DNA of 42,742 bases from Actinomycetota bacterium (GTDB lineage Bacteria > Actinomycetota > Actinomycetes > Streptosporangiales > Streptosporangiaceae): contig QGUZ01000009.1 in the NCBI GenBank assembly GCA_003242605.1, positions 1-42,742 of the forward strand, read 5' to 3'. The translations under genes and the position numbers were made by a program. Positions 36,325 through 42,742 of this stretch are shown here, in pieces. Position 1 is the stretch's first letter. Every line of letters starts with the position of its first letter. The notes below the pieces were generated by a model. That model ran no database searches, was not told where the DNA came from, and saw nothing but the letters and a program-made list of their open reading frames with translations.

Positions 36325-37868
36325 TTGGCGCGGCGCCGGGCGCCCCGCCGCATCTGGGACGGCTTGCGCGGCGTCTCCCCGGCGGCGAGGGCGGCCTGCC
36401 GCCGCTTCGCGCCGTACTCGGCGAGCGCGGCGGCGAGCGCGTACGCGGACGGCTTGTCGGCCATCACGTCCACCCGGAGCCCGAACTCCTCGGCGGTCTT
36501 CGCGGTCTGCGGGCCGATCACCGCGATCACCGTCACGTTGTGCGGCTTGCCGGCGATGCCGACGAGGTTACGCACCGTGGAGCTGGAGGTGAACAGCACC
36601 GCGTCGAACCCGCCGCCCTTGATCGCCTCGCGGATCGGCGCGGGCGGCGGCGCCGCGCGCACCGTCCGGTAGGCGGTGACGTCGTCGCACTCCCAGCCCA
36701 TCTCGGTGAGCCCGGCGACGAGGGTCTCGGTGGCGATGTCCGCGCGCGGCAGCAGCACCCGGTTGATCGGGTCGAGCATCGGGTCGTACGGCGGCCACTC
36801 GGCGAGCAGTCCCTCGGCCGACTGCTCACCGCTCGGCACCAGGTCGGCCCGCACCCCGAACTCGGCGAGCGCGCGGGCGGTGGTCTCGCCCACCGCGGCC
36901 ACCTTGAGCCCGGCGAACGAGCGGGCGTCGAGGCCGTACTCCTCGAACTTCTCCCGGATCGCGCGGACCGCGTTCACCGAGGTGAACGCCACCCACTCGT
37001 ACCGGCCGTTGATCAGGCCCTTGATCGCGCGGTCCATCTGCTGCGGGGTGCGCGGCGGCTCCACCGAGATCGTGGGCACCTCGACCGGGACCGCGCCGTA
37101 GGAGCGGAGCTGCTCGGTGAGCCCCTTGGCCTGCTCCTTGGTGCGCGGCACGAGCACCCGCCAGCCGAACAGCGGCTTGGTCTCGAACCACGACATGCGG
37201 TCGCGCCCGGCCACGTGCTCCCCGACGATGAGCACGGCGGGGCCCTCGAGGGCGGCGTGCTTGAGCTCGCGGGCGAGCCCGGCGAGCGTGGAGACGACGG
37301 TGCGCTGCTCGGTGGTGGTGCCGTTCACGGTCACCGCGATCGGGGTGGTGTCCGCCCGGCCCGCGGCCACCAGCGCCTTGGCGATCGCCGCCGCCTCCTC
37401 CACCGGGGCGTGGATCACCAGCGGGCCGGCGCAGCTCGCGTGCGCCGACCAGTCCTCGACCCGGGCGGCGTCCACCACGCGGAACTCGGCGGTTCCCGTG
37501 GTGGCGGTCGGGATGCCCGCGTAGGCGGGCACGGCGGTCGCCGCCGGGACCCCCGGCACGATCTCGAACTCGACCTCCGCCTCGGCGCAGGCCGCGATCT
37601 CGTCGGTGACGTCGGCGAAGAACAGCGGGTCGCCGGGGCACAGCCGGACCACGTTACGGCCCGCCTTACCGGCCTCGAGCATGCGGGCGACCGCCGCCTC
37701 GCGGCCCTCGGCGAGGTCGGCGACCTCCACGCCGGACCGGCAGTGGCGCAGGAAGTCCTCGTGCGCGGCCCGGTCGAGCACGACCAGGTCGGCCTTGGCG
37801 AGCAGGTCGGCACCGCGCAGGGTGAGCAGGTTCGGGTCACCCGGCCCCGTGCCCACGAACGCGACCAT
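36321..37868 (-). CDS. hemD: Fused uroporphyrinogen-III methyltransferase-like / uroporphyrinogen-III synthase
   Basis: Two-domain 515-residue protein. Residues ~1-240 are a tetrapyrrole (SUMT-type) methylase: MVAFVGTGPGDPNLLTLRGA, then VPGVPAATAVPAYAGIPTAT. Residues ~255-490 are uroporphyrinogen-III synthase: RVLVPRTKEQAKGLTEQLRS, WVAFTSVNAVRAI, AVLFTSSSTVRNLVGIAG and AVIGPQTAKTAEEFGLRVDV. The HemD half closes and flips the hydroxymethylbilane ring. Actinobacteria commonly carry this fusion. The methylase loop normally G-G-D-P-F-V-F-G-R-G-G reads RLCPGDPLFFADVTDE, so methylation of uroporphyrinogen is uncertain. A basic tail ends the protein. It starts 14 bp after hemC. Confidence 0.93.
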   Translation of the reverse strand: MVAFVGTGPGDPNLLTLRGADLLAKADLVVLDRAAHEDFLRHCRSGVEVADLAEGREAAVARMLEAGKAGRNVVRLCPGDPLFFADVTDEIAACAEAEVEFEIVPGVPAATAVPAYAGIPTATTGTAEFRVVDAARVEDWSAHASCAGPLVIHAPVEEAAAIAKALVAAGRADTTPIAVTVNGTTTEQRTVVSTLAGLARELKHAALEGPAVLIVGEHVAGRDRMSWFETKPLFGWRVLVPRTKEQAKGLTEQLRSYGAVPVEVPTISVEPPRTPQQMDRAIKGLINGRYEWVAFTSVNAVRAIREKFEEYGLDARSFAGLKVAAVGETTARALAEFGVRADLVPSGEQSAEGLLAEWPPYDPMLDPINRVLLPRADIATETLVAGLTEMGWECDDVTAYRTVRAAPPPAPIREAIKGGGFDAVLFTSSSTVRNLVGIAGKPHNVTVIAVIGPQTAKTAEEFGLRVDVMADKPSAYALAAALAEYGAKRRQAALAAGETPRKPSQMRRGARRRAK

Positions 37869-37882
37869 CTGACATCCGGAGC

Positions 37883-38806
37883 TCAATGGATCCGCTCCCC
37901 CATCAACGTGCCGGCACCGTCCGCGATCATGGCGGCCGCGAGCTCGCGGCCGAGCTCCATGGGGCTCGTGGCGGGTCCGGCGGTGGACTTGCGCACCGAC
38001 CGCGTGCCGTCGATCGCGACCACGGCGGCGGTCAGATTGAGAGGTTTTTCCCTGTTCTGTTCCCGATCGGTCAGGGCGAATGCGCCGACCGGAGCGGCGC
38101 ACCCGGCCTCGAGCGCGGCGAGCACGGCGCGTTCCGCCGTGACCTCGGCCCGGGTCGCGGGGTCGTCGAGGACCGCGAGCAGCTCGATCAGATCACTGCG
38201 TCCGGCCGCGCACTCGACCGCGAGCGCGCCCTGGCCGGGGGCGGGCAGCACCTCGTCGACCTCGAAGATCTGCCCGATCTCGTGGCCGCGGCCCACCCGG
38301 TTGAGCCCGGCGGCGGCGAGCACGACCGCGTCGAGCTCGCCCGCGGCCACCTTGCCGATCCGGGTGTCGATGTTGCCGCGGATCGGGACGTACTCCAGGT
38401 CCGGCCGCATCGCCCGCAGCTGGGCGACCCGGCGCGGCGAGCCGGTGCCGATCCTCGCCCCGGCGGGCAGGTCGGCGAGCTTCATCCGGCACACCAGCGC
38501 GTCCCGCGGGTCCTCGCGGGGCGGCACCGCCGCGATCACCACGCGCGGGTCCGGCGCGGTCGGCAGGTCCTTGAGCGAGTGCACGGCGAAGTCGATCTCA
38601 CCGGCGATGAGCTTCTCGCGCAGCGCGCTGACGAACACGCCGGTGCCGCCGAGCCGGGTGAGCTGGGCCCGGGTCACGTCGCCGAAGGTGGTGACGCCGA
38701 CCAGTTCGACCGGCCGCCCGGTGAGCCTGGTGAGGCGGTCGGCGACCTGCCGGGACTGGGTGGTGGCGAGCTCGCTTCTCCGCGTGCCCAGCCTCAAGGC
38801 GTCCAT
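37883..38806 (-). CDS. hemC: Porphobilinogen deaminase (hydroxymethylbilane synthase)
   Basis: Links four porphobilinogens into hydroxymethylbilane. The 307-residue product begins MDALRLGTRRSELATTQSRQ and contains DFAVHSLKDLPTAPDP (catalytic-Asp region), GTGSPRRVAQLRAMRPDLEY, IRGNIDTRIGKVAAGELDAV, and Cys236 in LEAGCAAPVGAFAL, which holds the dipyrromethane cofactor. ATG 38806 has AGGAG upstream; a longer in-frame extension is rejected. It follows hemA after an unusually long 247-bp gap. Confidence 0.97.
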   Translation of the reverse strand: MDALRLGTRRSELATTQSRQVADRLTRLTGRPVELVGVTTFGDVTRAQLTRLGGTGVFVSALREKLIAGEIDFAVHSLKDLPTAPDPRVVIAAVPPREDPRDALVCRMKLADLPAGARIGTGSPRRVAQLRAMRPDLEYVPIRGNIDTRIGKVAAGELDAVVLAAAGLNRVGRGHEIGQIFEVDEVLPAPGQGALAVECAAGRSDLIELLAVLDDPATRAEVTAERAVLAALEAGCAAPVGAFALTDREQNREKPLNLTAAVVAIDGTRSVRKSTAGPATSPMELGRELAAAMIADGAGTLMGERIH

Positions 38807-39053
38807 CGCATCTCCTCGCGTGTCCCGCCCGCCGCGCGCGGGCACGGGCGGACCGACCCGGTGGGCCACCGCACGGCCCGGTGGGGCGGCCGCGCGGCGG
38901 GGACGGCCGCGCCGCCACGCGCGGGGCCCGCGGCGCCCGGCGCCGCCCGCGGCCCGCGGGGGACGGGCGCGGCCGCCGGACGGCGGCGCGACCCGAGGGC
39001 CGGCCCGCGCGGGGCGGCGTCCCCGGGTCGAAGTCGTTGAGAGAACAACAAGG
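38807..39053. other. 247-bp extremely GC-rich gap between hemA and hemC
   Basis: Almost pure G/C sequence with many self-complementary runs (for example GGGCCCGCGGCGCCCGGCGCC near 38925-38945). No protein-like frame. It could form strong RNA structure within the rex-hem transcript that lowers or processes expression between hemA and hemC, or hold an internal terminator or promoter. Confidence 0.45.
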
Positions 39054-40424
39054 TTACTCCAGATCCGTCACCGGCCCGCCCGCCGCGCGACCGCCCGGCA
39101 GCCCGCGCTCGGGCCCGTCCGGCCGCGCCACCGCCTCCGGCGTCATCGGATCGAGGGCGAACAGCTCGCGCAGCGCCCGGGCGTAGTGGTCGCCGCCCGG
39201 CGCGGCGGCGAGCCGCTTCACCCGCACGGTGGGCTCGTGCAGCAGCTTGTCGACGACGCGGCGCACCGTCTGGGCGACCTCGTCGCGGGTGCGCTGGTCC
39301 ATGCCGGGCAGCCGCGCCGTGAGCCGGCCCAGCTCGGCCTCGACCACCCGGGCCGCCTTGCTGCGCAGCGCGACCACGGTGGGGGTGACCCGGGCGGCCC
39401 GCTCGGCCTCGAGGAAGGCGGCCACCTCCTCGTCGACGATGCGCTCGGCCGCCTCGATCGCGGCCCGGCGCCCGCCGTCCCGGGTCGCCGAGCCGACCCC
39501 GGACTCCTGCATCGACTCCAGGTCGACCAGGGTCACGCCGGGCTGCAGCCGTACCTCGGGGTCGATGTCGTGCGGCAGCGCGAGGTCGAGCAGGAACAGC
39601 GGCCGGTCGGGCTCGCGGCCGCGCATCGCCTCGGCGACCATCTCCGCGGTGATCACGAGGGTGCCCGCGCCGGTGCACGAGACCACGATGTCGGCCCCGG
39701 CGAGCTCGCGGGCGATCTCGCCGAGCTCCACCGCCCGGCCGCCCACCGACTGGGCGAGCTGCAGGCCGCGCTCGAACGTGCGGTTGGCGACGACGATGTC
39801 GGTCACCCCGGCGCGCACCAGCGTCGCGGCGGTGAGCGCGCTCATCGAGCCCGCGCCGATCACCAGCGCCCGGCGGCCGGCGATCGGGCCGCCGAGCACG
39901 GTCTCGGCGAGCTCGACGCCGACGCCGATGAGCGACGCCCCGGCGCGGTCGATGCCGGTCTCGGTGTGCGCGCGCTTGCCGACCCGCAGGGCGTACTGGG
40001 TGAGCTCGTTGAGCGCGGTGCCGACCGTGCCCTCCCGCTGGCCGAGCTTGAGGGCCTCGCGGACCTGGCCGAGGATCTGCGCCTCGCCCACCACCATCGA
40101 GTCGAGGCCGCAGGCGACCCGGAACAGGTGCTGCACGGCCCGGTCCTCGTAGTGCACGTACAGGTGCGGGGCGAGCTCGTTCTCCGGCACCCCCGAGTGG
40201 GCGCTGAGCAGGGCGGTCACCGCGCTCACCGCGGGGTGGAAGCGCTCCACGGCGGTGTACACCTCCACCCGGTTGCAGGTGGAGACCACCATCGTCTCCG
40301 CGACGTTCTCGTCCTGCTGCACGTCGTGCACGAGCTTCCGCAGCGCCTCACCGCTGACCGACACCTTCTCCAGCAGCGCCACGGGCGCGGTGCGGTGGCT
40401 CAGCCCGACCACGAGCACGCTCAC
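39054..40424 (-). CDS. hemA: Glutamyl-tRNA reductase
   Basis: First committed enzyme of the C5 heme pathway, reducing glutamyl-tRNA to glutamate-1-semialdehyde. The 456-residue product shows VVGLSHRTAPVALLEKV, catalytic Cys50 in MVVSTCNRVEVY, GEAQILGQVREALKL and the NADPH motif ALVIGAGSMSALTAATLVRA. A C-terminal dimerisation region is followed by a glycine-rich tail. GTG start with AAGGAGG 4 nt upstream. Its start overlaps, in GTGA, the stop of the 62-codon frame bridging from rex. Confidence 0.97.
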   Translation of the reverse strand: MSVLVVGLSHRTAPVALLEKVSVSGEALRKLVHDVQQDENVAETMVVSTCNRVEVYTAVERFHPAVSAVTALLSAHSGVPENELAPHLYVHYEDRAVQHLFRVACGLDSMVVGEAQILGQVREALKLGQREGTVGTALNELTQYALRVGKRAHTETGIDRAGASLIGVGVELAETVLGGPIAGRRALVIGAGSMSALTAATLVRAGVTDIVVANRTFERGLQLAQSVGGRAVELGEIARELAGADIVVSCTGAGTLVITAEMVAEAMRGREPDRPLFLLDLALPHDIDPEVRLQPGVTLVDLESMQESGVGSATRDGGRRAAIEAAERIVDEEVAAFLEAERAARVTPTVVALRSKAARVVEAELGRLTARLPGMDQRTRDEVAQTVRRVVDKLLHEPTVRVKRLAAAPGGDHYARALRELFALDPMTPEAVARPDGPERGLPGGRAAGGPVTDLE

Positions 40425-40609
40425 GGTTCCTCCTTCACCCCGGCCGCGTGCCCGCGGTCCCGCTCGCCGATCCGTCCACTCCAGTCACGCACAGCGTTCG
40501 CCTCCATCACGACCGTGTCCCGCCCGGCGGTCCACCGCCGCGGCGGGCGCGGGCGGTCCCGCGTCGCCCGTTCCCGTGCGTCCCCCGATGGCCGCCCAAG
40601 TCCGCTCAC
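40421..40609 (-). CDS. Candidate bridging small ORF rex/hemA, 62 codons
   Basis: GTG in the GTGA overlapping the rex stop opens a 62-codon frame (begins MSGLGRPSGD, ends GHAAGVKEEP) that stops in the GTGA overlapping the hemA start. The product is strongly charged, with ERATRDRPRPPRRW and DWSGRIGERDRGH segments; no family is recognised. It holds the hemA ribosome site. It may be a real small protein, or a coupling device, or chance. Confidence 0.35.
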   Translation of the reverse strand: MSGLGRPSGDARERATRDRPRPPRRWTAGRDTVVMEANAVRDWSGRIGERDRGHAAGVKEEP

Positions 40610-41526
40610 GTCGTGGCCGTCCCCCCGTCGCGTGCCTTACGGCGTCCGCCGGGCCCGCCCGGCCGCGCCCGTCCGGCCCGCCGGCCCGGGGCCTGCCCGT
40701 TAACGTCGTTCCTGCCCTGCCGGGTGGCGGTAAGCGCGCCCGCCCCGGCGGCGTCCTCCGCCGCGGCGGAACGGGCCGTCTCGCCGGTCCCGGGGCCGCC
40801 GGCGGTCCCGCCGTACGGCGCGGCGCCGGTGGCGGCGCGCTCGCCCCGCGGCGGCGCGGCCGAGGCCGCGGCGCGTTCCGCCTTGCGCTGCTCGTGGAAG
40901 GCGAGGATCTGCAGCTCGATCGCGAGATCGACCTTGCGCACCTCCACGCCCTCGGGCACGGACAGCACGACCGGGGCGAAGTTGAGGATGCTGGTGACGC
41001 CCGCGTCGATCACGCGGTCCGCCACCTCCTGGGCGGCCGCGGCGGGCGTGGCGATCACCACGATCGACACCCCGCGCCGCCTGATGACGCTCTCCAGGTC
41101 GTCGATGTGCTCGACGACCAGGCCCGCGATCCGCTCCCCCACCACCGCGGGGTCGGCGTCGACCAGGGCGGCCACCCGGAAGCCGCGGGAGACGAAGCCT
41201 CCGTAGTTCGCCAGCGCCCGGCCGAGGTTACCGACACCCACGATCGCGATCGCCCAGTCCTGGGTGAGGCCCAGCTCACGGGAGATCTGGTAGATCAGGT
41301 ACTGCACGTCGTAGCCGACGCCGCGGGTGCCGTACGAGCCGAGGTGCGACAGGTCCTTGCGGAGCTTGGCGGAGTTCACCCCGGCGGCCACCGCGAGATC
41401 CTCCGAGCTGACCGTCGCCGTGCCCCGCTCCGCGAGGCCGTTGAGGGCGCGCAGGTACAGCGGCAGCCGGGCCACGGTCGCATCGGGGATACCCCGATCG
41501 CGCGGTTGCGGGGTTCGGCGTGTCAC
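40606..41526 (-). CDS. rex: Redox-sensing transcriptional repressor Rex
   Basis: Dimeric repressor that binds DNA when NAD+ is high and lets go when NADH rises. The 306-residue product has the winged-helix half IPDATVARLPLYLRALNGLA, VNSAKLRKDLSHLGSYGTRG, and the Rossmann half with GVGNLGRALANYGGF (GxGxxG at 97-102) and TSILNFAPVVLSVPEGVEVR. The GTG at 41526 (CAGGAG upstream) is preferred to ATG 41613 because a likely -10 box and the Rex operator sit at 41616-41646, leaving no leader for that ATG. After HEQRKAERAA (~220) comes an ~86-residue alanine/glycine/proline-rich tail, longer than in Streptomyces Rex. Confidence 0.96.
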   Translation of the reverse strand: MTRRTPQPRDRGIPDATVARLPLYLRALNGLAERGTATVSSEDLAVAAGVNSAKLRKDLSHLGSYGTRGVGYDVQYLIYQISRELGLTQDWAIAIVGVGNLGRALANYGGFVSRGFRVAALVDADPAVVGERIAGLVVEHIDDLESVIRRRGVSIVVIATPAAAAQEVADRVIDAGVTSILNFAPVVLSVPEGVEVRKVDLAIELQILAFHEQRKAERAAASAAPPRGERAATGAAPYGGTAGGPGTGETARSAAAEDAAGAGALTATRQGRNDVNGQAPGRRAGRARPGGPGGRRKARDGGTATT

Positions 41527-41615
41527 GTGCCGGAGCTCCTGGGGGACGGGCGGCCGGTGCGCCTCCGGCCGCACTCGCGGATGCGACGGTTGTCGAGGTG
41601 AAGGCGCAGACATTC

Positions 41616-41646
41616 AGGTTAATCCCTTTGTGAAGGGACGCACAAA
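41616..41646 (-). promoter_or_regulatory. Rex-like operator and promoter of rex-hem operon
   Basis: TTTGTGAA-GGGA-CGCACAAA (41627-41646) matches the Rex operator, with a perfect left arm and 6 of 8 bases in the right. On the minus strand a TAACCT (41616-41621) next to it fits a -10 box, so Rex would cover the promoter. Autoregulation of rex-hemACD is known in Streptomyces. Confidence 0.65.
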
Positions 41647-41788
41647 GTGACTGCACCGGCCCTCACCGTCCTCGCGGGCTGTCTTCCTCCAGGGTCCCAG
41701 CCTGGGGTGCCGGTCCCGCGTCCGGCCCCGCCCCTCGGCCGCCCCGGCCGCCGCACCCGCCGCCCCGGCACCGCCGTACGCTTGCGGT

Positions 41789-42037
41789 ATGGCTCCTAGC
41801 GATCACCACATCACCCTGTACGGCAAGCCCGGCTGCCACCTGTGCGACGAGGCCCGCGAGGTGATCGCGCGGGTCGCGGCCGAGCTCGGCGTGACCTGGG
41901 AGGAGCGCGACATCACCGCCGACGAGGAGGCCTACGCCAAGTACTGGGAGCTGATCCCGGTCACCCTCATCGACGGCGTGCAGCACGACTACTGGCGGGT
42001 GGACGAGGCCCGGCTGCGCGCCGCGCTCGCGCGCTGA
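41789..42037 (+). CDS. Glutaredoxin-like thiol-disulfide protein
   Basis: An 82-residue glutaredoxin-fold protein. It shows ITLYGKPGCHLCDEAREVIA with the redox pair Cys16/Cys19, a central ITADEEAYAKYWELIPVTLI with the cis-Pro, and a final helix VDEARLRAALAR. It is divergent from rex. There is no ribosome site, but TACGCT lies 6 nt before the ATG, fitting a leaderless transcript. From memory, a similar small gene precedes hemA in mycobacteria, so a link with heme or redox control is plausible. Confidence 0.88.
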   Translation: MAPSDHHITLYGKPGCHLCDEAREVIARVAAELGVTWEERDITADEEAYAKYWELIPVTLIDGVQHDYWRVDEARLRAALAR

Positions 42038-42054
42038 GCCGCCCCGCCCGGGGC

Positions 42055-42075
42055 CCGGCCGCTCGGTACGGCCGG
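42055..42075. terminator. Candidate bidirectional terminator
   Basis: CCGGCCG-CTCGGTA-CGGCCGG (7-bp stem, 7-nt loop) lies in the 57-bp gap between the convergent glutaredoxin-like and ABM-like genes. Neighbouring GC-rich repeats allow alternative pairings. Confidence 0.4.
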
Positions 42076-42094
42076 CCGGCCCGGCCGGGCGCGC

Positions 42095-42742
42095 TCAGAT
42101 GCGGAACGCGGTGGGCAGCGGCACCACCTTGGCGCTGTTCACGTTGAGCTCGATCACGTTGGCGGCGAGCACGTGGTTGACCCGCTCGCTGGCGAACCGC
42201 TCCATGTGCGGCTGCCGCTGGTGCTCCAGGTAGGCGTGCTCGTCCCGGTAGAGCTCGTACACGATGCGCTGCAGCGGCGCGGACTTCACCGAGTGGCAGG
42301 CGAAGACCAGCGTGTCGGGCTCGTTGCGCTTGACCGCCTCGACGGTCTCGGCGGCGAGCCGGTCGAAGGCCTCCCCGGCGCCGTCCACCAGCGTGAACAC
42401 GGTGAGCAGGCCGTAGATGCCGGGGGCGAGCCCGCCGTCGGGCGGGGTCTGCTGCGCGGCCGCGCCGGCCTCGCGCGCGGCGAGGTCGGCCGGGGAGAAC
42501 AGCGCCCCGGTCGCGGGCATGTCGTCGGGCGACGGTGCGGCGTGCCGCGGGCCCTGCGGCGCGGCGTGGCGGCCGTTGGGCCGGTCGGGCGGCGCGCCCG
42601 GGCGCGTCCGGCCCGCGGGGAACGGCCCCGACGCCATGCGGGCGGCATAGTCGGCCTCACCGGCGTCCGCGGCCCGGTACTCGGCGACGAGGTCGCCGAG
42701 GCCGGAGCGGCGCGGCGGCTGGCTCCTATAAACATCTCCGAG
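42095..42742 (-). CDS. ABM-fold (monooxygenase-like) protein, 5' end beyond window
   Basis: The minus-strand frame is open to the right edge, so the gene begins outside; an ATG at 42637 is internal. The edge part reads LGDVYRSQPPRRSGLGDLV then AEYRAADAGEADYAARM and a proline-rich linker. The C-terminal ~110 residues, IYGLLTVFTLVDGAGEAFDR, FACHSVKSAPLQRIVYELYR and EHQRQPHMERFA, look like an antibiotic-biosynthesis-monooxygenase (dimeric alpha/beta barrel) domain. Such domains act as small oxygenases or heme/quinone-binding proteins; no substrate can be named. It converges on the glutaredoxin-like gene. Confidence 0.75.
   Translation of the reverse strand, partial: LGDVYRSQPPRRSGLGDLVAEYRAADAGEADYAARMASGPFPAGRTRPGAPPDRPNGRHAAPQGPRHAAPSPDDMPATGALFSPADLAAREAGAAAQQTPPDGGLAPGIYGLLTVFTLVDGAGEAFDRLAAETVEAVKRNEPDTLVFACHSVKSAPLQRIVYELYRDEHAYLEHQRQPHMERFASERVNHVLAANVIELNVNSAKVVPLPTAFRI

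Noticed and set aside
35685..40703. Plus-strand open frame of 1672 codons
   Set aside because: Antisense to hemB-hemD-hemC-hemA; same shadow composition and no ribosome site.

Overview
The window is very GC-rich DNA with strong G/C bias at third codon positions, frequent GTG and TTG starts, and many 4-bp start/stop overlaps. The gene set is typical of an actinomycete: a 14-subunit menaquinone-type complex I, a BldC-like regulator, DUF4229, a fused HemD, and a heme/cytochrome-c block in the order familiar from mycobacteria and streptomycetes. The protein style suggests the Streptosporangiales, perhaps a thermophile, but the sequence alone does not fix genus or species.

Layout. (1) 1-2251: a 5'-partial unknown gene, msrA and divergent rarD, ending in a perfect 17-bp terminator stem. 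(2) 2341-20103, all minus strand: menJ (menaquinone reductase), nuoA to nuoN, then a long-chain polyprenyl diphosphate synthase, apparently one transcription unit. It is headed by a perfect Rex-type operator (20160-20179). menG (20711-21439) lies just upstream as its own unit. Quinone tail synthesis, quinone finishing and the enzyme that reduces quinone are therefore packed together. (3) 21518-26429: accessory region with a secreted beta-propeller protein, a DUF4229 membrane protein, bldC, a gene-free stretch of about 0.9 kb with a 13-bp tandem repeat, a small acidic protein with an HExxH metallopeptidase, and a PLDc_N-type membrane protein. (4) 26577-31260, minus strand: histidine phosphatase, TlpA-like lipoprotein, ccdA, resB, ccsB, a System II cytochrome-c maturation operon. 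(5) 31338-32612: a LysR regulator and a divergent small basic ORF. (6) 33198-41526, minus strand: rex, hemA, hemC, hemD (fused to a methyltransferase-like domain), hemB, a stand-alone Prim-Pol-like gene, hemL. A Rex-like operator lies upstream of rex. (7) 41789-42742: a glutaredoxin-like protein and a 5'-partial ABM-fold protein.

How it works together. Rex senses NADH/NAD+. One Rex site lies before its own rex-hem operon and one before menJ-nuo-prenyl synthase, so heme supply, menaquinone finishing and complex I would all respond to redox state. Neighbouring ccs genes load heme into cytochromes c.

The most unusual observation is at gene junctions. In the menJ-nuo operon each of the three gaps longer than 20 nt (menJ/nuoA, nuoC/nuoD, nuoF/nuoG), and also the rex/hemA gap, is exactly filled by a small ORF. 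Each small ORF starts in a 4-nt overlap with the upstream stop and ends in a 4-nt overlap with the downstream start. This looks like a termination-reinitiation relay, though chance in GC-rich DNA has to be excluded.
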